A stretch of DNA of 59,948 bases from CAYNGH01 sp964396845 (lineage in GTDB: Bacteria > Vulcanimicrobiota > JAJTBE01 > CAYNGH01), in NCBI GenBank assembly GCA_964396845.1, contig CAYNGH010000004.1, positions 1-59,948 on the forward strand, in the 5' to 3' direction. Position 1 is the first letter of the stretch; every line of letters begins with the position of its first letter. The notes under the pieces are model-generated. The model was not told the DNA's origin and searched no databases. It saw only the letters and a list, made by a program, of their open reading frames with translations. Both the position numbers and the translations under genes were made by a program. Positions 16,766 through 25,501 of this stretch are shown here, piece after piece.

Positions 16766-16967
16766 GCCCACCGAATCATAACCAACGGCCAGAGAGCTAT
16801 GTCCTACCGATACATAACCCACGGCCCGGGGGATTTTGGCCCACCGATCATGACAATCCCGACTCATTTTTCCCCCTTTTCCAAAAAGGGGTCCCGACTC
16901 ATATTCCCTGGTTTTAAATCGGGTGAAAAGGGTTCCCCTGAATAAGCCAAACAAAGGGTTCCCTGAA
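16766..16967 (-). repeat. Dispersed repeat, copy 3, with a 36-37-bp tandem array
   Basis: Read on the minus strand, this starts with two GGGAACCCTTT units (about 16967-16923), continues with CACCCGATTTAAAACCAGGG, then GAGTCGGGA twice, and ends in three degenerate tandem units. On the plus strand those units are CCCACCGAATCATAACCAAC.. at 16767, CCTACCGATACATAACCCAC.. at 16803 and CCCACCGATCATGACAAT at 16840. The first two agree at 20 of 24 positions. Copy 1 (6.2 kb) matches over ~130 bases and copy 2 (14.5 kb) over the GGGAACC part. An 80-codon open frame across it has no ribosome-binding site and is made of repeat. Confidence 0.75.
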
Positions 16968-16969
16968 TA

Positions 16970-16999
16970 AAAAACGGGGGAGTTTGCCCCCCCCGTTGT
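16970..16999 (-). terminator. Rho-independent terminator after the aminotransferase
   Basis: On the minus strand AACGGGGG..CCCCCGTT forms a G/C stem of about 8 bp around a short CAAACT-containing loop and is followed directly by TTTTTT. It lies 28 bases past the aminotransferase stop. Confidence 0.85.
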
Positions 17000-17027
17000 G
17001 TTTATAGATTATGTCATGTTGGCAGTT

Positions 17028-18212
17028 TTAGGCTTTGATGGGAAGCCTCTTTAGGGATGCCTCTATTTTGCTGAGGGCTTTTTTGATATTTTCCACGGAA
17101 TTGGCATATGAGAATCGCAGGTATCCTTCCCCCTCGGAGCCGAAGTCGGTACCGGGCAGGCAGGCCACTCCCGCATCGGTGAGGATGTGTTCCATCAGGT
17201 CCCGGCTTTTCATTCCTGTTTCCTTGATGTTGGGGAACAGGTAGAAGGCGCCTTTGGGTTTGGCGCATTTAAATCCCGGGAGTTTGTTGAGTCCTTCGGT
17301 AAAGATGTCCCGGCGGATTCTGAATTGTTCCACCATTTTGTCCACTTCGTCCTGGGGGCCGGTGAGAGCTTCGATGCCGGCAACCTGGGTTGCGGTATTG
17401 ACGCAGGAAACTGTATTGAGCATTATCTTGGTCATGGCATCAATGATGGGTTTGGGGCCGACTCCATATCCCAGGCGCCATCCGGTCATGGCATAGGTTT
17501 TGGAGAAGCCGTCGAGGATTATCGTGTGATCCTTCATTCCGGGAATCTGAGTGATGGAGGCATGTTCGCCGTCATAAATCATCCGGGAGTAGATTTCATC
17601 GGAGAATACTATGAGGTTGTGTTTTTTGACCACATGGGCTATCTCCTCGTAGTCTTCCATGGTCAGGAATCCCCCGGTGGGGTTGGAGGGTGAGTTGAGG
17701 AAAATCATCCGGGACTTGCTGGTAACCCTGGATTTGAGGTCTTCCACGTCGAAGCGGAAGCCTTTTTCCTCTTTGACAGGCACATACACAGGTTTTGCGC
17801 CGATGAAGTTGATAAAGGAGTTGTAGGCAGGATATGTGGGGTTGGGCAGAAGCACTTCATCGCCGGGATTCAGGCATGCCATGATGGCCGATACGATGAC
17901 CGGCTTGCCCCCGGGAGCGATCATAATTTCCGACGGGTCCCAGGTGGCGGGTTTGCGGGTATCTTTCATGTAGTCGGCAACGGTCTGGCGTAGCTCCATA
18001 GTCCCCTGAGATGGGGTGTAGTGGTGATAACCGTTGTCCAGGGCCCACTTGGCCTTTTCAACGATGTTTTTAGGGGTGTCAAAGTCAGGCTCACCAATCT
18101 GGAGATGAATAATCTCCTTTCCCTGGGCTTCCAGTTCCTTGGCCCTGGCCAGCACCACAAATGCACCTTCGGTACCCAGACGGCTCATCCAGTCAGCTAA
18201 ACGATAATCCAT
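17028..18212 (-). CDS. PLP-dependent class I aminotransferase
   Basis: 394 residues, standard for the AspC/AAT-I fold. The PLP lysine lies in LDGFSKTYAMTGWRLGYG (Lys in SKTYAMTGWR); other marks are SDEIYSRMIYDG, NSPSNPTGG and the C-terminal YLRFSYANS Arg that holds the substrate carboxylate. The bacterial I-gamma-like N-terminus favours aspartate or aromatic amino acid transamination, but specificity cannot be read. The ATG at 18212 has a perfect AAGGAGG nine bases before it. It is followed by a strong terminator and preceded by a likely uraA terminator, so it may be transcribed alone. Confidence 0.94.
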   Translation of the reverse strand: MDYRLADWMSRLGTEGAFVVLARAKELEAQGKEIIHLQIGEPDFDTPKNIVEKAKWALDNGYHHYTPSQGTMELRQTVADYMKDTRKPATWDPSEIMIAPGGKPVIVSAIMACLNPGDEVLLPNPTYPAYNSFINFIGAKPVYVPVKEEKGFRFDVEDLKSRVTSKSRMIFLNSPSNPTGGFLTMEDYEEIAHVVKKHNLIVFSDEIYSRMIYDGEHASITQIPGMKDHTIILDGFSKTYAMTGWRLGYGVGPKPIIDAMTKIMLNTVSCVNTATQVAGIEALTGPQDEVDKMVEQFRIRRDIFTEGLNKLPGFKCAKPKGAFYLFPNIKETGMKSRDLMEHILTDAGVACLPGTDFGSEGEGYLRFSYANSVENIKKALSKIEASLKRLPIKA

Positions 18213-18237
18213 GAAACCAACCTCCTTGATTTAATAA

Positions 18238-18286
18238 TAAAACCCCGGGGTTCTGAACAGGGCTGAAACCTGTCCTGCGGGGTTTG
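18238..18286 (-). terminator. Two-part hairpin, likely terminator of uraA
   Basis: On the minus strand AAACCCC (outer) and GGACAGG (inner) pair with CCTGTTC (one G-U) and GGGGTTT, followed by TATTATT. Placement between the uraA stop and the aminotransferase ribosome-binding site fits a terminator; a 5'-leader regulatory structure for the aminotransferase is the alternative. Confidence 0.5.
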
Positions 18287-18339
18287 AAAACTCATGTACT
18301 GATTGTTCCAATTTTAACAAACTCCTTCCGGAAAAAAAA

Positions 18340-19608
18340 CTAATCCTCCCTTTGGGGGGAATCTTCTGCCAAATCCCCGTCCTTGTCGGGATCCGGCAGA
18401 AGAAGGTTTAATAAAACCCCTACAATACCCGCAAGGCCGATGCCTCTGATGGAAAAATTATCAATAGAAAGGCTCATCCCCCCGATGCCGAATATCATGA
18501 TGATGGCTATGATTATTAGGTTTCTCGGTTTTGTTACATCGGTATTTGACTGGATGAGGTTTTTCATTCCCACAACTGCAATGGCTCCAAAGAGCAAAAT
18601 CATGATCCCCCCCATAACTGGGGATGGGATGGTTCGAAGGAGTGCTCCAAGTTTTCCGATAAAACTGAGGAGTATGGCGGATATGGCAGCCCAGGTCATG
18701 ATTGCAGGATTGAAGGCTTTAATCAGGGCTACCGCCCCGGAAACTTCTGAATATGTGGTATTGGGAGGCCCCCCCAGCATTGAAGCGACGGTTGTTGCCA
18801 CGCCGTCCCCCAGCATTGTCCGATGAATTCCGGGGTCTTCGAGATAATTCTTGCCGGTTATGGAACCGATGGCGATTATGTCCCCCACGTGTTCTATAGC
18901 GGGAGCGATGGCAACAGGCAGGATGAACAGCACCGCAGGCCAGCTCCATTGAGGCAGAACAAATTTCGGAATACACAGCCATGAAGCCTGGGCCATCGGT
19001 AAAAAATCCACCATTCCCAGGAAAAGAGATGTCCCGTAACCCGCCAATATGCCCATCAGAATGGGGATGCACCGCAACAGCCCCTTCCCGGAGATGCTGA
19101 CTGTTGCAGTGACAAAAAGGGAAATCAGGGCAACAATCAGGGCATGTTTTTCGTCAAAGAGCACCGTCGCACCGTCGCCGGTCCTGCCGAGGGCCATATG
19201 AACCGCCACAGGAGCCAGAGAAAGACCGATGACCATGATTACCGGGCCGGTGACAACTGCAGGGAGGTATTTCAATAGACTGTCGCTCCCCTTGAGCCTG
19301 ATGATCAGGGAAAAGACCATATACAATACTCCCGATACTGCGAGGCCCGAGAGGGTTGCCGGGATTCCCCAGGTCTGAACTCCGTATATTATCGGGGAGA
19401 TAAAGGCAAAGGACGAGGCCAGGTATATGGGAACCTTCCCCCTGGTTATCCCCTGAAAAATCAATGTCCCGACCCCCGAGGTGAGAAGAGCTACATTGGG
19501 ATCCAGTCCCGTGAGGAGAGGCACCAGCACCAGAGCGCCAAAGGCCACAAAGAGCATCTGAGTCCCCAGGAGGCAGTCTTTCATTTTAAAGGAATAATCA
19601 CAGTCCAT
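18340..19608 (-). CDS. uraA: Uracil/xanthine permease (NCS2 family)
   Basis: 422 residues with about 12-14 hydrophobic segments. It imports nucleobases by cation symport at the inner membrane. The family signature is near GGPPNTTYSEVSGAV, close to the GxPNTTYGEN motif of UraA with Ser in place of the usual Gly. The conserved Glu region IAPAIEHVGDI (IEHxGD) is intact. The start Met is preceded by AGGAGA. The gene follows the PMT-like gene by 21 bases and probably shares its transcript. The C-terminus is acidic and ends in TAG. Uracil is the favoured substrate by resemblance; xanthine cannot be excluded. Confidence 0.9.
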   Translation of the reverse strand: MDCDYSFKMKDCLLGTQMLFVAFGALVLVPLLTGLDPNVALLTSGVGTLIFQGITRGKVPIYLASSFAFISPIIYGVQTWGIPATLSGLAVSGVLYMVFSLIIRLKGSDSLLKYLPAVVTGPVIMVIGLSLAPVAVHMALGRTGDGATVLFDEKHALIVALISLFVTATVSISGKGLLRCIPILMGILAGYGTSLFLGMVDFLPMAQASWLCIPKFVLPQWSWPAVLFILPVAIAPAIEHVGDIIAIGSITGKNYLEDPGIHRTMLGDGVATTVASMLGGPPNTTYSEVSGAVALIKAFNPAIMTWAAISAILLSFIGKLGALLRTIPSPVMGGIMILLFGAIAVVGMKNLIQSNTDVTKPRNLIIIAIIMIFGIGGMSLSIDNFSIRGIGLAGIVGVLLNLLLPDPDKDGDLAEDSPQRED

Positions 19609-19629
19609 ATCTTCTCCTGTTCTCTGTCA

Positions 19630-21003
19630 TTAAAGCCAGGTCTTGAAAATGTTCAGTTTCATAATACGGTTGAAATGAGGACGCTGGATGGGAGTGCCGG
19701 CAAGAATCGGATAGAATGCCGCCAGAAAAACCAACAGCCCCGCCAGGAAGATCCATGTGGAAACCCTGCCGATTTTTGTATCCTGTATGTCGCACAGGGT
19801 ATCGGTAAGGGCCAGGGCCATGAAGGGAACACAAGGGAGCATATAGTAAAAGAAACCTCCCTTGAGATGCCATTGACCGCCGTAGTTTGAAAGAGAAGAC
19901 AGCCAGAAGAGATACAGGGGCAGATATCCGCACAGGATGAACAACAGCTTGTTTTCTTTTGTTTTGAAAGCCCGATATATCATATCCAGCAGGACCGGGA
20001 TAAAGCTCCACCAGAAAAGAAGATTCCCCATGGCGACAATCCCGTTGATGGTGCCAGTCTGTTTGTTTTCCTCCCACAGATACCATATGGGCCGGTGAAC
20101 CGTGGGCCACTGCCACATCTGGGAAAGATACGGATGGGTGAACTTGTCGGTATAATGAAATTTAAAGGTCTTGCGGTAAAGCAACCTTTGTGAGGACATT
20201 TCCATACCCTTGGCAATCTGTGGCAGGTGAATCATAAAAAATACAAAGGGGATCACCGTTGCAAAGATAACCGCAATAAAAGCCATCTCTTTTAACGGCA
20301 GACGTTTTTTCTCCTTCCAAAGGGCGAGGCCGATAAACAAAAAGGCTCCGACGGCACCCCCCAGACCAGACAGCTTGACACCTGTGGCCAGGGCAAAAAA
20401 GAAGGCTGCCCAGAAAACCGGTGTGTAGGGCCGGCGGGCATCTTTGCCCAGGCCTATGGTGGGCTTGCTGTCGATATAAAGCCATGTGAAATAATAACCC
20501 AGCAGGATGAACCCGGCAATATAAATATCCAGGGTGGCGATACGGCTCTGGGTGATATGCAGAAACTCCGCCCCCAGCATTCCCGAGGCCACCGCCGGGG
20601 CAAAGCGGTTTTTAAAAATCGACAGAGCCAACAGATATGTCGTGACTATCATGATCATCCCGAAGAACACCGACCCAGCCCGCCAGCCCACAGCCCAGTC
20701 ACCGAAAACCTTGAGGAATATGGCAATTATCTGCTTGGCCAGGGGAGGATGGATGTCGTTGGGATCCAGCCGTTCCAGAGATAGAAAGGTTCTGGCTGCG
20801 GGGATATAGTGGGTTTCGTCAAAAAAGATCCGCTCCGGCTGGGAGAGAGCATAAGTGCGAAGAAAAAGGGATATTGCGAATATAATCAGCAGAATCAGAA
20901 GGTCTGTCCTGTCAAAACGGTCATGAAAGGCGAGGTATGAGGGTTTTACAGATTTGGACTCGGTCTTTTCCCGGCTTTCGATTTTTTCTTTTTTTCTGGC
21001 CAT
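19630..21003 (-). CDS. PMT-family (GT39) polyprenyl-phosphate-dependent protein mannosyltransferase-like enzyme
   Basis: 457 residues and about 9-10 membrane helices. The first periplasmic loop has the acidic catalytic pair FFDETHYIPAA and a DIHPPLAKQ motif matching the HPPLGK of protein O-mannosyltransferases. The C-terminal part reads WYLWEENKQ.. and IVAMGNLLFWW, like the PMT_4TMC domain. The family transfers mannose from a polyprenyl-phosphate carrier to Ser/Thr of exported proteins. It is shorter than eukaryotic PMTs, as usual in bacteria. AAGGATAACCG precedes the ATG. It heads the pair with uraA, a partner with no obvious link. A Dpm1-like synthase that could supply the donor lies at 36.7 kb. 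Confidence 0.85.
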   Translation of the reverse strand: MARKKEKIESREKTESKSVKPSYLAFHDRFDRTDLLILLIIFAISLFLRTYALSQPERIFFDETHYIPAARTFLSLERLDPNDIHPPLAKQIIAIFLKVFGDWAVGWRAGSVFFGMIMIVTTYLLALSIFKNRFAPAVASGMLGAEFLHITQSRIATLDIYIAGFILLGYYFTWLYIDSKPTIGLGKDARRPYTPVFWAAFFFALATGVKLSGLGGAVGAFLFIGLALWKEKKRLPLKEMAFIAVIFATVIPFVFFMIHLPQIAKGMEMSSQRLLYRKTFKFHYTDKFTHPYLSQMWQWPTVHRPIWYLWEENKQTGTINGIVAMGNLLFWWSFIPVLLDMIYRAFKTKENKLLFILCGYLPLYLFWLSSLSNYGGQWHLKGGFFYYMLPCVPFMALALTDTLCDIQDTKIGRVSTWIFLAGLLVFLAAFYPILAGTPIQRPHFNRIMKLNIFKTWL

Positions 21004-21075
21004 CGGTTATCCTTGAAAGCATAATGTATGAAGCGTCAGACAAAAGGTTTCTCCAAAATCCCTGAAAGGGAACCA

Positions 21076-21747
21076 TCAGAATATGGACTTGATGCCCGGC
21101 ACTACAATAAAGGTATATGGTCGCAATCCTTCAACAGTATCCGTGGTTTCATCAAGGTCATCATCAACATACCAGAGGGTGATTTTTATCTTGTCGGGAA
21201 GTTCATCCTGATCCCACTGATCCCTCCACTGGTTGGTGGACTGGTATTCCACCTCCAGGCCATGGATGATACTGGCAGCAGGATACCATTCATCCAGGGG
21301 ATTTACCGCGGCGAACCGGCGTACCGACTGGCGGGCATATGGAAACTCCGAGTACTCCAAGCGTGGCCTTCCCTGTTCATCCCGCTTTATGCGATATGCC
21401 ACTTCTCCCACTCCCTGGTGACGGCTCATGGAGGAAGTGATAAAATATATCTCGTCCTCCCGGGGTGTTGTTCCCTTGATGCCCAGCACTGTAGCGCCTT
21501 CCCCGGCTTCATACAGGTTGATGATCTGGCGTCGCATTGTATGGAACTGCCTCATGATTTCCTGTTTTTTCAAGACCCGGGCATGGGTTCTGGCAGTTCC
21601 CCTGGTGGAAAAAAGCAGGGCGGAGCCAATCATAAGCATCAGCACTGCCACTAGGGCCACCACAACGATGACTTCCACAAGGGTAAATGCCCTGCGGGAC
21701 TTAGAACCTGAACTTATATAATGACAGCTCTGAATAGGTCTGTTCAT
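21076..21747 (-). CDS. Pseudopilin, GspJ-like
   Basis: 223 residues. The class III signal RRAFTLVEVIVVVALVAVLML marks a prepilin-type protein, processed by the prepilin peptidase and inserted as a minor pseudopilin. The residue before the cleavage point is Ala, where Gly is nearly invariant. The large C-terminal domain with YRIKRDEQGRPRLEYSEFPYA and a late KIKITLWYV strand resembles GspJ. The ATG at 21747 follows a strong GGTGGAGGT, so the gene overlaps the preceding pseudopilin by 47 bases in another frame. Translational coupling is likely. It lies upstream of, and in line with, the PMT-like gene. Confidence 0.82.
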   Translation of the reverse strand: MNRPIQSCHYISSGSKSRRAFTLVEVIVVVALVAVLMLMIGSALLFSTRGTARTHARVLKKQEIMRQFHTMRRQIINLYEAGEGATVLGIKGTTPREDEIYFITSSMSRHQGVGEVAYRIKRDEQGRPRLEYSEFPYARQSVRRFAAVNPLDEWYPAASIIHGLEVEYQSTNQWRDQWDQDELPDKIKITLWYVDDDLDETTDTVEGLRPYTFIVVPGIKSIF

Positions 21748-22048
21748 TATACTTTACCTCCACCTGGATCCGGGTTGCCGGCAGTCCTCCGCCGGCATCA
21801 CTGGTGCTGGTGACAACAAGGTATTCCCCATGGGGCACTGTTGATTCACCTGTAAAATCAATTTCCGCCAGTTCTTCAATCCTCTCAATGGCTATGGGCA
21901 GTGTGTCCAGACCCACCGAAGACCTCGCCGCCAGGGCGGTGGATTTCATCTCCAGGGTAATAAGGGCCGTGAGCATCAGCACTGCAATGGCCATGGCAAC
22001 CATGACTTCCAGCAGAGAGAAACCGTTTCTGGCCACATTTTTCTTCAT
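21701..22048 (-). CDS. Pseudopilin, GspI-like
   Basis: 115 residues. MKKNVARNG then FSLLEVMVAMAIAVLMLTAL is a standard prepilin leader, with Gly before the cut and Glu at +5, followed by a hydrophobic helix. The size and the pattern LAARSSVGLDTLPIAIERIEELAE fit GspI, the minor pseudopilin that partners GspJ. It is divergent from a GspE/PilB ATPase gene across a 210-base spacer and overlaps the GspJ-like gene. A GspH- or GspG-like gene is not next to it. Confidence 0.85.
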   Translation of the reverse strand: MKKNVARNGFSLLEVMVAMAIAVLMLTALITLEMKSTALAARSSVGLDTLPIAIERIEELAEIDFTGESTVPHGEYLVVTSTSDAGGGLPATRIQVEVKYNEQTYSELSLYKFRF

Positions 22049-22258
22049 AGCTGATAATTAAATCATTTTCCGGGAATCCCTTCCAGTTTCCATGCCGGGG
22101 AATTGGCAACATTACATGATTTTTTTGTGAGGACAGAAGGACAGAAGGCAGTATTCACAGAATTCCCAAGAACCGGGGTCCAGCCGGTTCCGGCATTTTT
22201 TGTAATTGATCATGACCCGGCAATGACTCTTGTACGTGGGGACATCCAAGGAGGCGTC

Positions 22259-24010
22259 ATGGAAAGCATTGACAAAATAATCATAAAAAACGGCCTACTC
22301 TCCAGAGAACAAATGCAACGGGCACGGGAGGTTCAGAAGGAAACCGAGGAACCCATCGAGGTTATCCTCAACCGTCTGGGTTTTATCAACATGACCAAGG
22401 AAGAATTCCTTGAGTTTTTGAGCGAAAAAACCCACATCCCTTATGTGGCCGACATAGATCCCAACCTGATTGTCCGGGATCTGATCAAACTGGTCAGCGA
22501 AGATGTGATGCGGAAATACCGGGTTCTCCCCGTCATGATCGAAGGTTCCACTCTTACCGTTGCCATGGCGGATCCCCTGGACCTGTTTGTAATCGACCGT
22601 CTGAAGTTCATCACCAAGCGTTCCATCGAACCGGTGCTGGCCAGTGAAATTGACATTGTCCGGGCCACGGATCATTTTTATCCCCGAAAGAAAAAGAAAA
22701 AGAAACTGGCCACCGCATCCGAAGGCGATGAAATCAAATACTCCAAGGTTGACCATGACCTCAACGAAGTGGTATCCGCAGAAAACGCCGCCCAGCAGGT
22801 TCCCGCCATCAAACAGGTGGACCTGATTCTCATCTCCGCCATCAAGAACAACGCATCGGATATTCATATCGAGAGCGAGGAAGACTTCCTGCGGGTTCGT
22901 TACCGGGTGGACGGGGTTCTCCATGAGATTCAACGGTTGAACAACAAGATCAAAAGCGGACTGATTTCCCGTCTGAAAGTCATGTCAGACTTGGATCTGG
23001 CAGCCTCCATGATTCCTCAGGACGGCCAGTTCATGGCCTACTACAAAGATCGGCGCATCGATTTCCGTCTTGCCACGGTGCCAACAACCCAGGGAGAAAA
23101 TGCAGTTATCCGTATCCTGGACCAGGGCAAGGCAGGCATGCGCATCAATCAGCTGAATTTTAACCCTCACGATCTCTTGAAGCTCAAGGAATCCCTCCAG
23201 ATGGCCAACGGCATGATCATTGTGGCAGGCCCCACCGGAAGCGGAAAAACCACCACTCTCTATGCCTGCATCAATGAGATCAACGACCTGACCCGCAAGA
23301 TTATCACCATCGAAGATCCCGTTGAATACAAGATGGATATTGTCAACCAGATCCCCATCCACATCGAGCGGGGGATGACCTTTGCCAGAACTCTGCGGTC
23401 AGTTCTGAGGCACGACCCTGATGTCATCCTCATCGGTGAGATTCGAGATGATGAAACAGCCCGTATTGCAGTGCAGGCATCCATGACCGGCCACCTGATC
23501 CTGACCACCATGCACACCAACGGAACCATCGAATCCATCTTCCGTCTTATGGATATGGGGATTGAGCCTTACTATGTCCGGGAGGTTCTAAGGGTGGTCA
23601 TATCTCAGCGCCTGGTGCGCCGTCTGTGTAATATCTGCAAAATTTCCCGGATGGTCCCCATCGCCGAAGCTGGCAACATGGGGCCATATCTGCAACCTGA
23701 TGCCAACGGCATGGTGAAGGTATATGAACCGGTGGGATGCGACTATTGCCGGGGCACCGGCTATGGAGGCCGACTGTCCCTGGCGGAGATGCTCTTTGTC
23801 GGCCCCCGGATGCGCCAGCTGATCAACCGGGAGAGTACCGGCAACGACCTGCGCACCCAGGCGATACAGGAGGGCCTGCGTACATACTGGTATAACGCAG
23901 CGGAAAAACTGGCAGAAGGCGTAACATCCCTGGAGGAGCTGGTCAACTCATATTCCAACGAGGAAGTTGACATCAAGCGACTGGTTCGCCCAAGCATTGT
24001 GGCTCACTGA
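22259..24010 (+). CDS. GspE/PilB-family assembly ATPase, second copy
   Basis: 583 residues. N-terminal MshEN-type domain (MESIDKIIIKNGLLSREQM, residues 1-150), a basic stretch RKKKKKKLA near 145, then the motor: SDIHIESEED, Walker A GPTGSGKTTTLYA (~residue 324), VEDPVEYKM-type Asp box (IEDPVEYKMD), Walker B VILIGEIRDDET and His box GHLILTTMHTNGT. The zinc motif is complete (CNICK, then CDYC about 40 residues on). The ATG at 22259 has AAGGAGG 8 bases upstream, which decides against longer in-frame starts. The pseudopilin pair is divergent from it. It differs clearly from the copy at the left edge, so the genome carries two assembly motors, either T2SS plus T4P or two pilus systems. Confidence 0.95.
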   Translation: MESIDKIIIKNGLLSREQMQRAREVQKETEEPIEVILNRLGFINMTKEEFLEFLSEKTHIPYVADIDPNLIVRDLIKLVSEDVMRKYRVLPVMIEGSTLTVAMADPLDLFVIDRLKFITKRSIEPVLASEIDIVRATDHFYPRKKKKKKLATASEGDEIKYSKVDHDLNEVVSAENAAQQVPAIKQVDLILISAIKNNASDIHIESEEDFLRVRYRVDGVLHEIQRLNNKIKSGLISRLKVMSDLDLAASMIPQDGQFMAYYKDRRIDFRLATVPTTQGENAVIRILDQGKAGMRINQLNFNPHDLLKLKESLQMANGMIIVAGPTGSGKTTTLYACINEINDLTRKIITIEDPVEYKMDIVNQIPIHIERGMTFARTLRSVLRHDPDVILIGEIRDDETARIAVQASMTGHLILTTMHTNGTIESIFRLMDMGIEPYYVREVLRVVISQRLVRRLCNICKISRMVPIAEAGNMGPYLQPDANGMVKVYEPVGCDYCRGTGYGGRLSLAEMLFVGPRMRQLINRESTGNDLRTQAIQEGLRTYWYNAAEKLAEGVTSLEELVNSYSNEEVDIKRLVRPSIVAH

Positions 24011-24050
24011 ACCGGACAGAAACACCTGACACCATAAAACATAAAAGCAT

Positions 24051-24080
24051 AAAAAAAGGAAGCCTTGGGCTTCCTTTTTG
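24051..24080. terminator. Bidirectional terminator between the PilB-type and gdh genes
   Basis: AAAAAGGAAGCC TTG GGCTTCCTTTTT is a perfect 12-bp hairpin with a 3-base loop, with A and T runs on both sides. It lies between two convergent genes (stops at 24010 and 24104) and can serve both. Confidence 0.92.
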
Positions 24081-24103
24081 ATTCGACTGTTTTTCTAATT
24101 TGA

Positions 24104-25369
24104 TTAAGGGAAAATACCCCGGATCTTCAAGGCATCCGCCACCCGGTTCATGGCCAGAATATATGCTGCGGTCCTGGGATCACACTTGTATTGATCCCGA
24201 ATATTCCAGACATTGTTAAAGGCCCTGACCATAATTTTCTTGAGTCGCTGGTTCACCTCGTCATGCTCCCAGAAAAGGGCCATCAGGTCCTGAACCCATT
24301 CAAAATAAGACACAGTAACCCCACCGGCATTGGCCAGAATATCCGGCAGGACAATGATTCCCTTCTTGTGAAGAATGTCGTCAGCCTCGGGAGTGGTGGG
24401 GCCGTTGGCAGCCTCGGCAACTATCCTGGCCTTGATGTTGCCAGCGTTCCTTGAGGTGATGACCCCTTCCAGGGCTGCGGGGATCAACACATCGCACTGG
24501 ACTTCCAGGATATCCTCGTTGTTAATTGCTTTCGCTCCGGGATACCCTGACACTGTGCCGGTTTTTGCCTTGAAATCCAGCACCGGGCCGGGATCCATTC
24601 CATCGGGATTGAATATGCCTCCCCGGGAGTCGGATATGGCAACGACCTTGGCCCCCAGTTCGTGCATCAGTCTTGCGGCGATACTTCCCGCATTGCCGAA
24701 GCCCTGAACTGCTACCGTGGCCTTGGAAAGATCCATGCCGATTTTTTTTGCCGCCTCTTCGATGACATAAACACATCCCTGAGCTGTGGCATTGTTTCTG
24801 CCTTCGGATCCGCCTATCTCCAGGGGTTTGCCGGTGACGACTCCAGGCACTGAATACCCTTTGTTCATGCTGATGGTGTCCATTATCCAGGCCATGGTCT
24901 GTGGGTTGGTATAGACATCGGGGGCTGGTATATCCTTCTCCGGGCCGATGATTATTCCAATCTCCGAGGCAAAACGTCGGGTCATCCGTTCCAGTTCACC
25001 CTGGGACATCTCCTTTGGGTTGCATATGATTCCTCCCTTGGCTCCCCCATAAGGGATTCCCACAGTGGCAGTCTTCCATGTCATCCACATGGCAAGAGCC
25101 TTTACCTCTCCCAGATAAACCCCGGGACTGTAGCGGATGCCACCTTTGCAGGGGCCTCTCACGTCGTTGTGTTGGATCCGGTATCCGGTAAATACCTTTG
25201 TGGATCCATCATCCATTCTCACAGGGAAATTGACAGTCAATTCCCTTTTGCAGTGTTTCAGGACCTCAACAATATTCGGGTCCATGTTGATGAGTCTTGC
25301 TGTCTTTTCCACCTGGGATACAGCCATCTCCCAGGCATCTGTCTGGTCTTTCCTTGCTGCAGTGAGCAT
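24104..25369 (-). CDS. gdhA: Glu/Leu/Phe/Val dehydrogenase (glutamate dehydrogenase)
   Basis: 421 residues, the length of short NAD(P)-dependent hexameric glutamate dehydrogenases. It interconverts glutamate with 2-oxoglutarate and ammonia. Substrate-site motifs are present: GPCKGGIRYSPGV, VGIPYGGAKGGI (catalytic Lys in the KGG) and PAPDVYTNPQTM. The dinucleotide fold shows VAVQGFGNAGSIAA with an acidic follow-up. The ATG at 25369 is chosen because AAGGAGG lies just upstream; an in-frame TTG at 25405 would place this site inside the gene. It follows the TPR gene by 132 bases on the same strand. Confidence 0.93.
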   Translation of the reverse strand: MLTAARKDQTDAWEMAVSQVEKTARLINMDPNIVEVLKHCKRELTVNFPVRMDDGSTKVFTGYRIQHNDVRGPCKGGIRYSPGVYLGEVKALAMWMTWKTATVGIPYGGAKGGIICNPKEMSQGELERMTRRFASEIGIIIGPEKDIPAPDVYTNPQTMAWIMDTISMNKGYSVPGVVTGKPLEIGGSEGRNNATAQGCVYVIEEAAKKIGMDLSKATVAVQGFGNAGSIAARLMHELGAKVVAISDSRGGIFNPDGMDPGPVLDFKAKTGTVSGYPGAKAINNEDILEVQCDVLIPAALEGVITSRNAGNIKARIVAEAANGPTTPEADDILHKKGIIVLPDILANAGGVTVSYFEWVQDLMALFWEHDEVNQRLKKIMVRAFNNVWNIRDQYKCDPRTAAYILAMNRVADALKIRGIFP

Positions 25370-25501
25370 CTTCTGTGCCTCCTTTTTGGATTTTGCAATA
25401 AGCAATAAGAAGAAGCAAGCAGGGGAAGTTTTGTCCCATCTGTTTCTCCAGGGAACAACAACAATCCCATTTTATTTATAATTGAAACTTTCCCGAATCC
25501 C

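Noticed and set aside
16767..16860. CRISPR array
   Set aside because: Three units at 36-37 bases look periodic, but they are short, differ at several positions and have no uniform unique spacers; no cas gene lies nearby.
16712..16954. 80-residue protein on the minus strand with two AVGYxSVG units
   Set aside because: The frame lies entirely within the dispersed repeat and lacks a ribosome-binding site.
18213..18339. Riboswitch upstream of the aminotransferase
   Set aside because: The two-part hairpin is better explained as a terminator after uraA; no conserved riboswitch core is recognisable.
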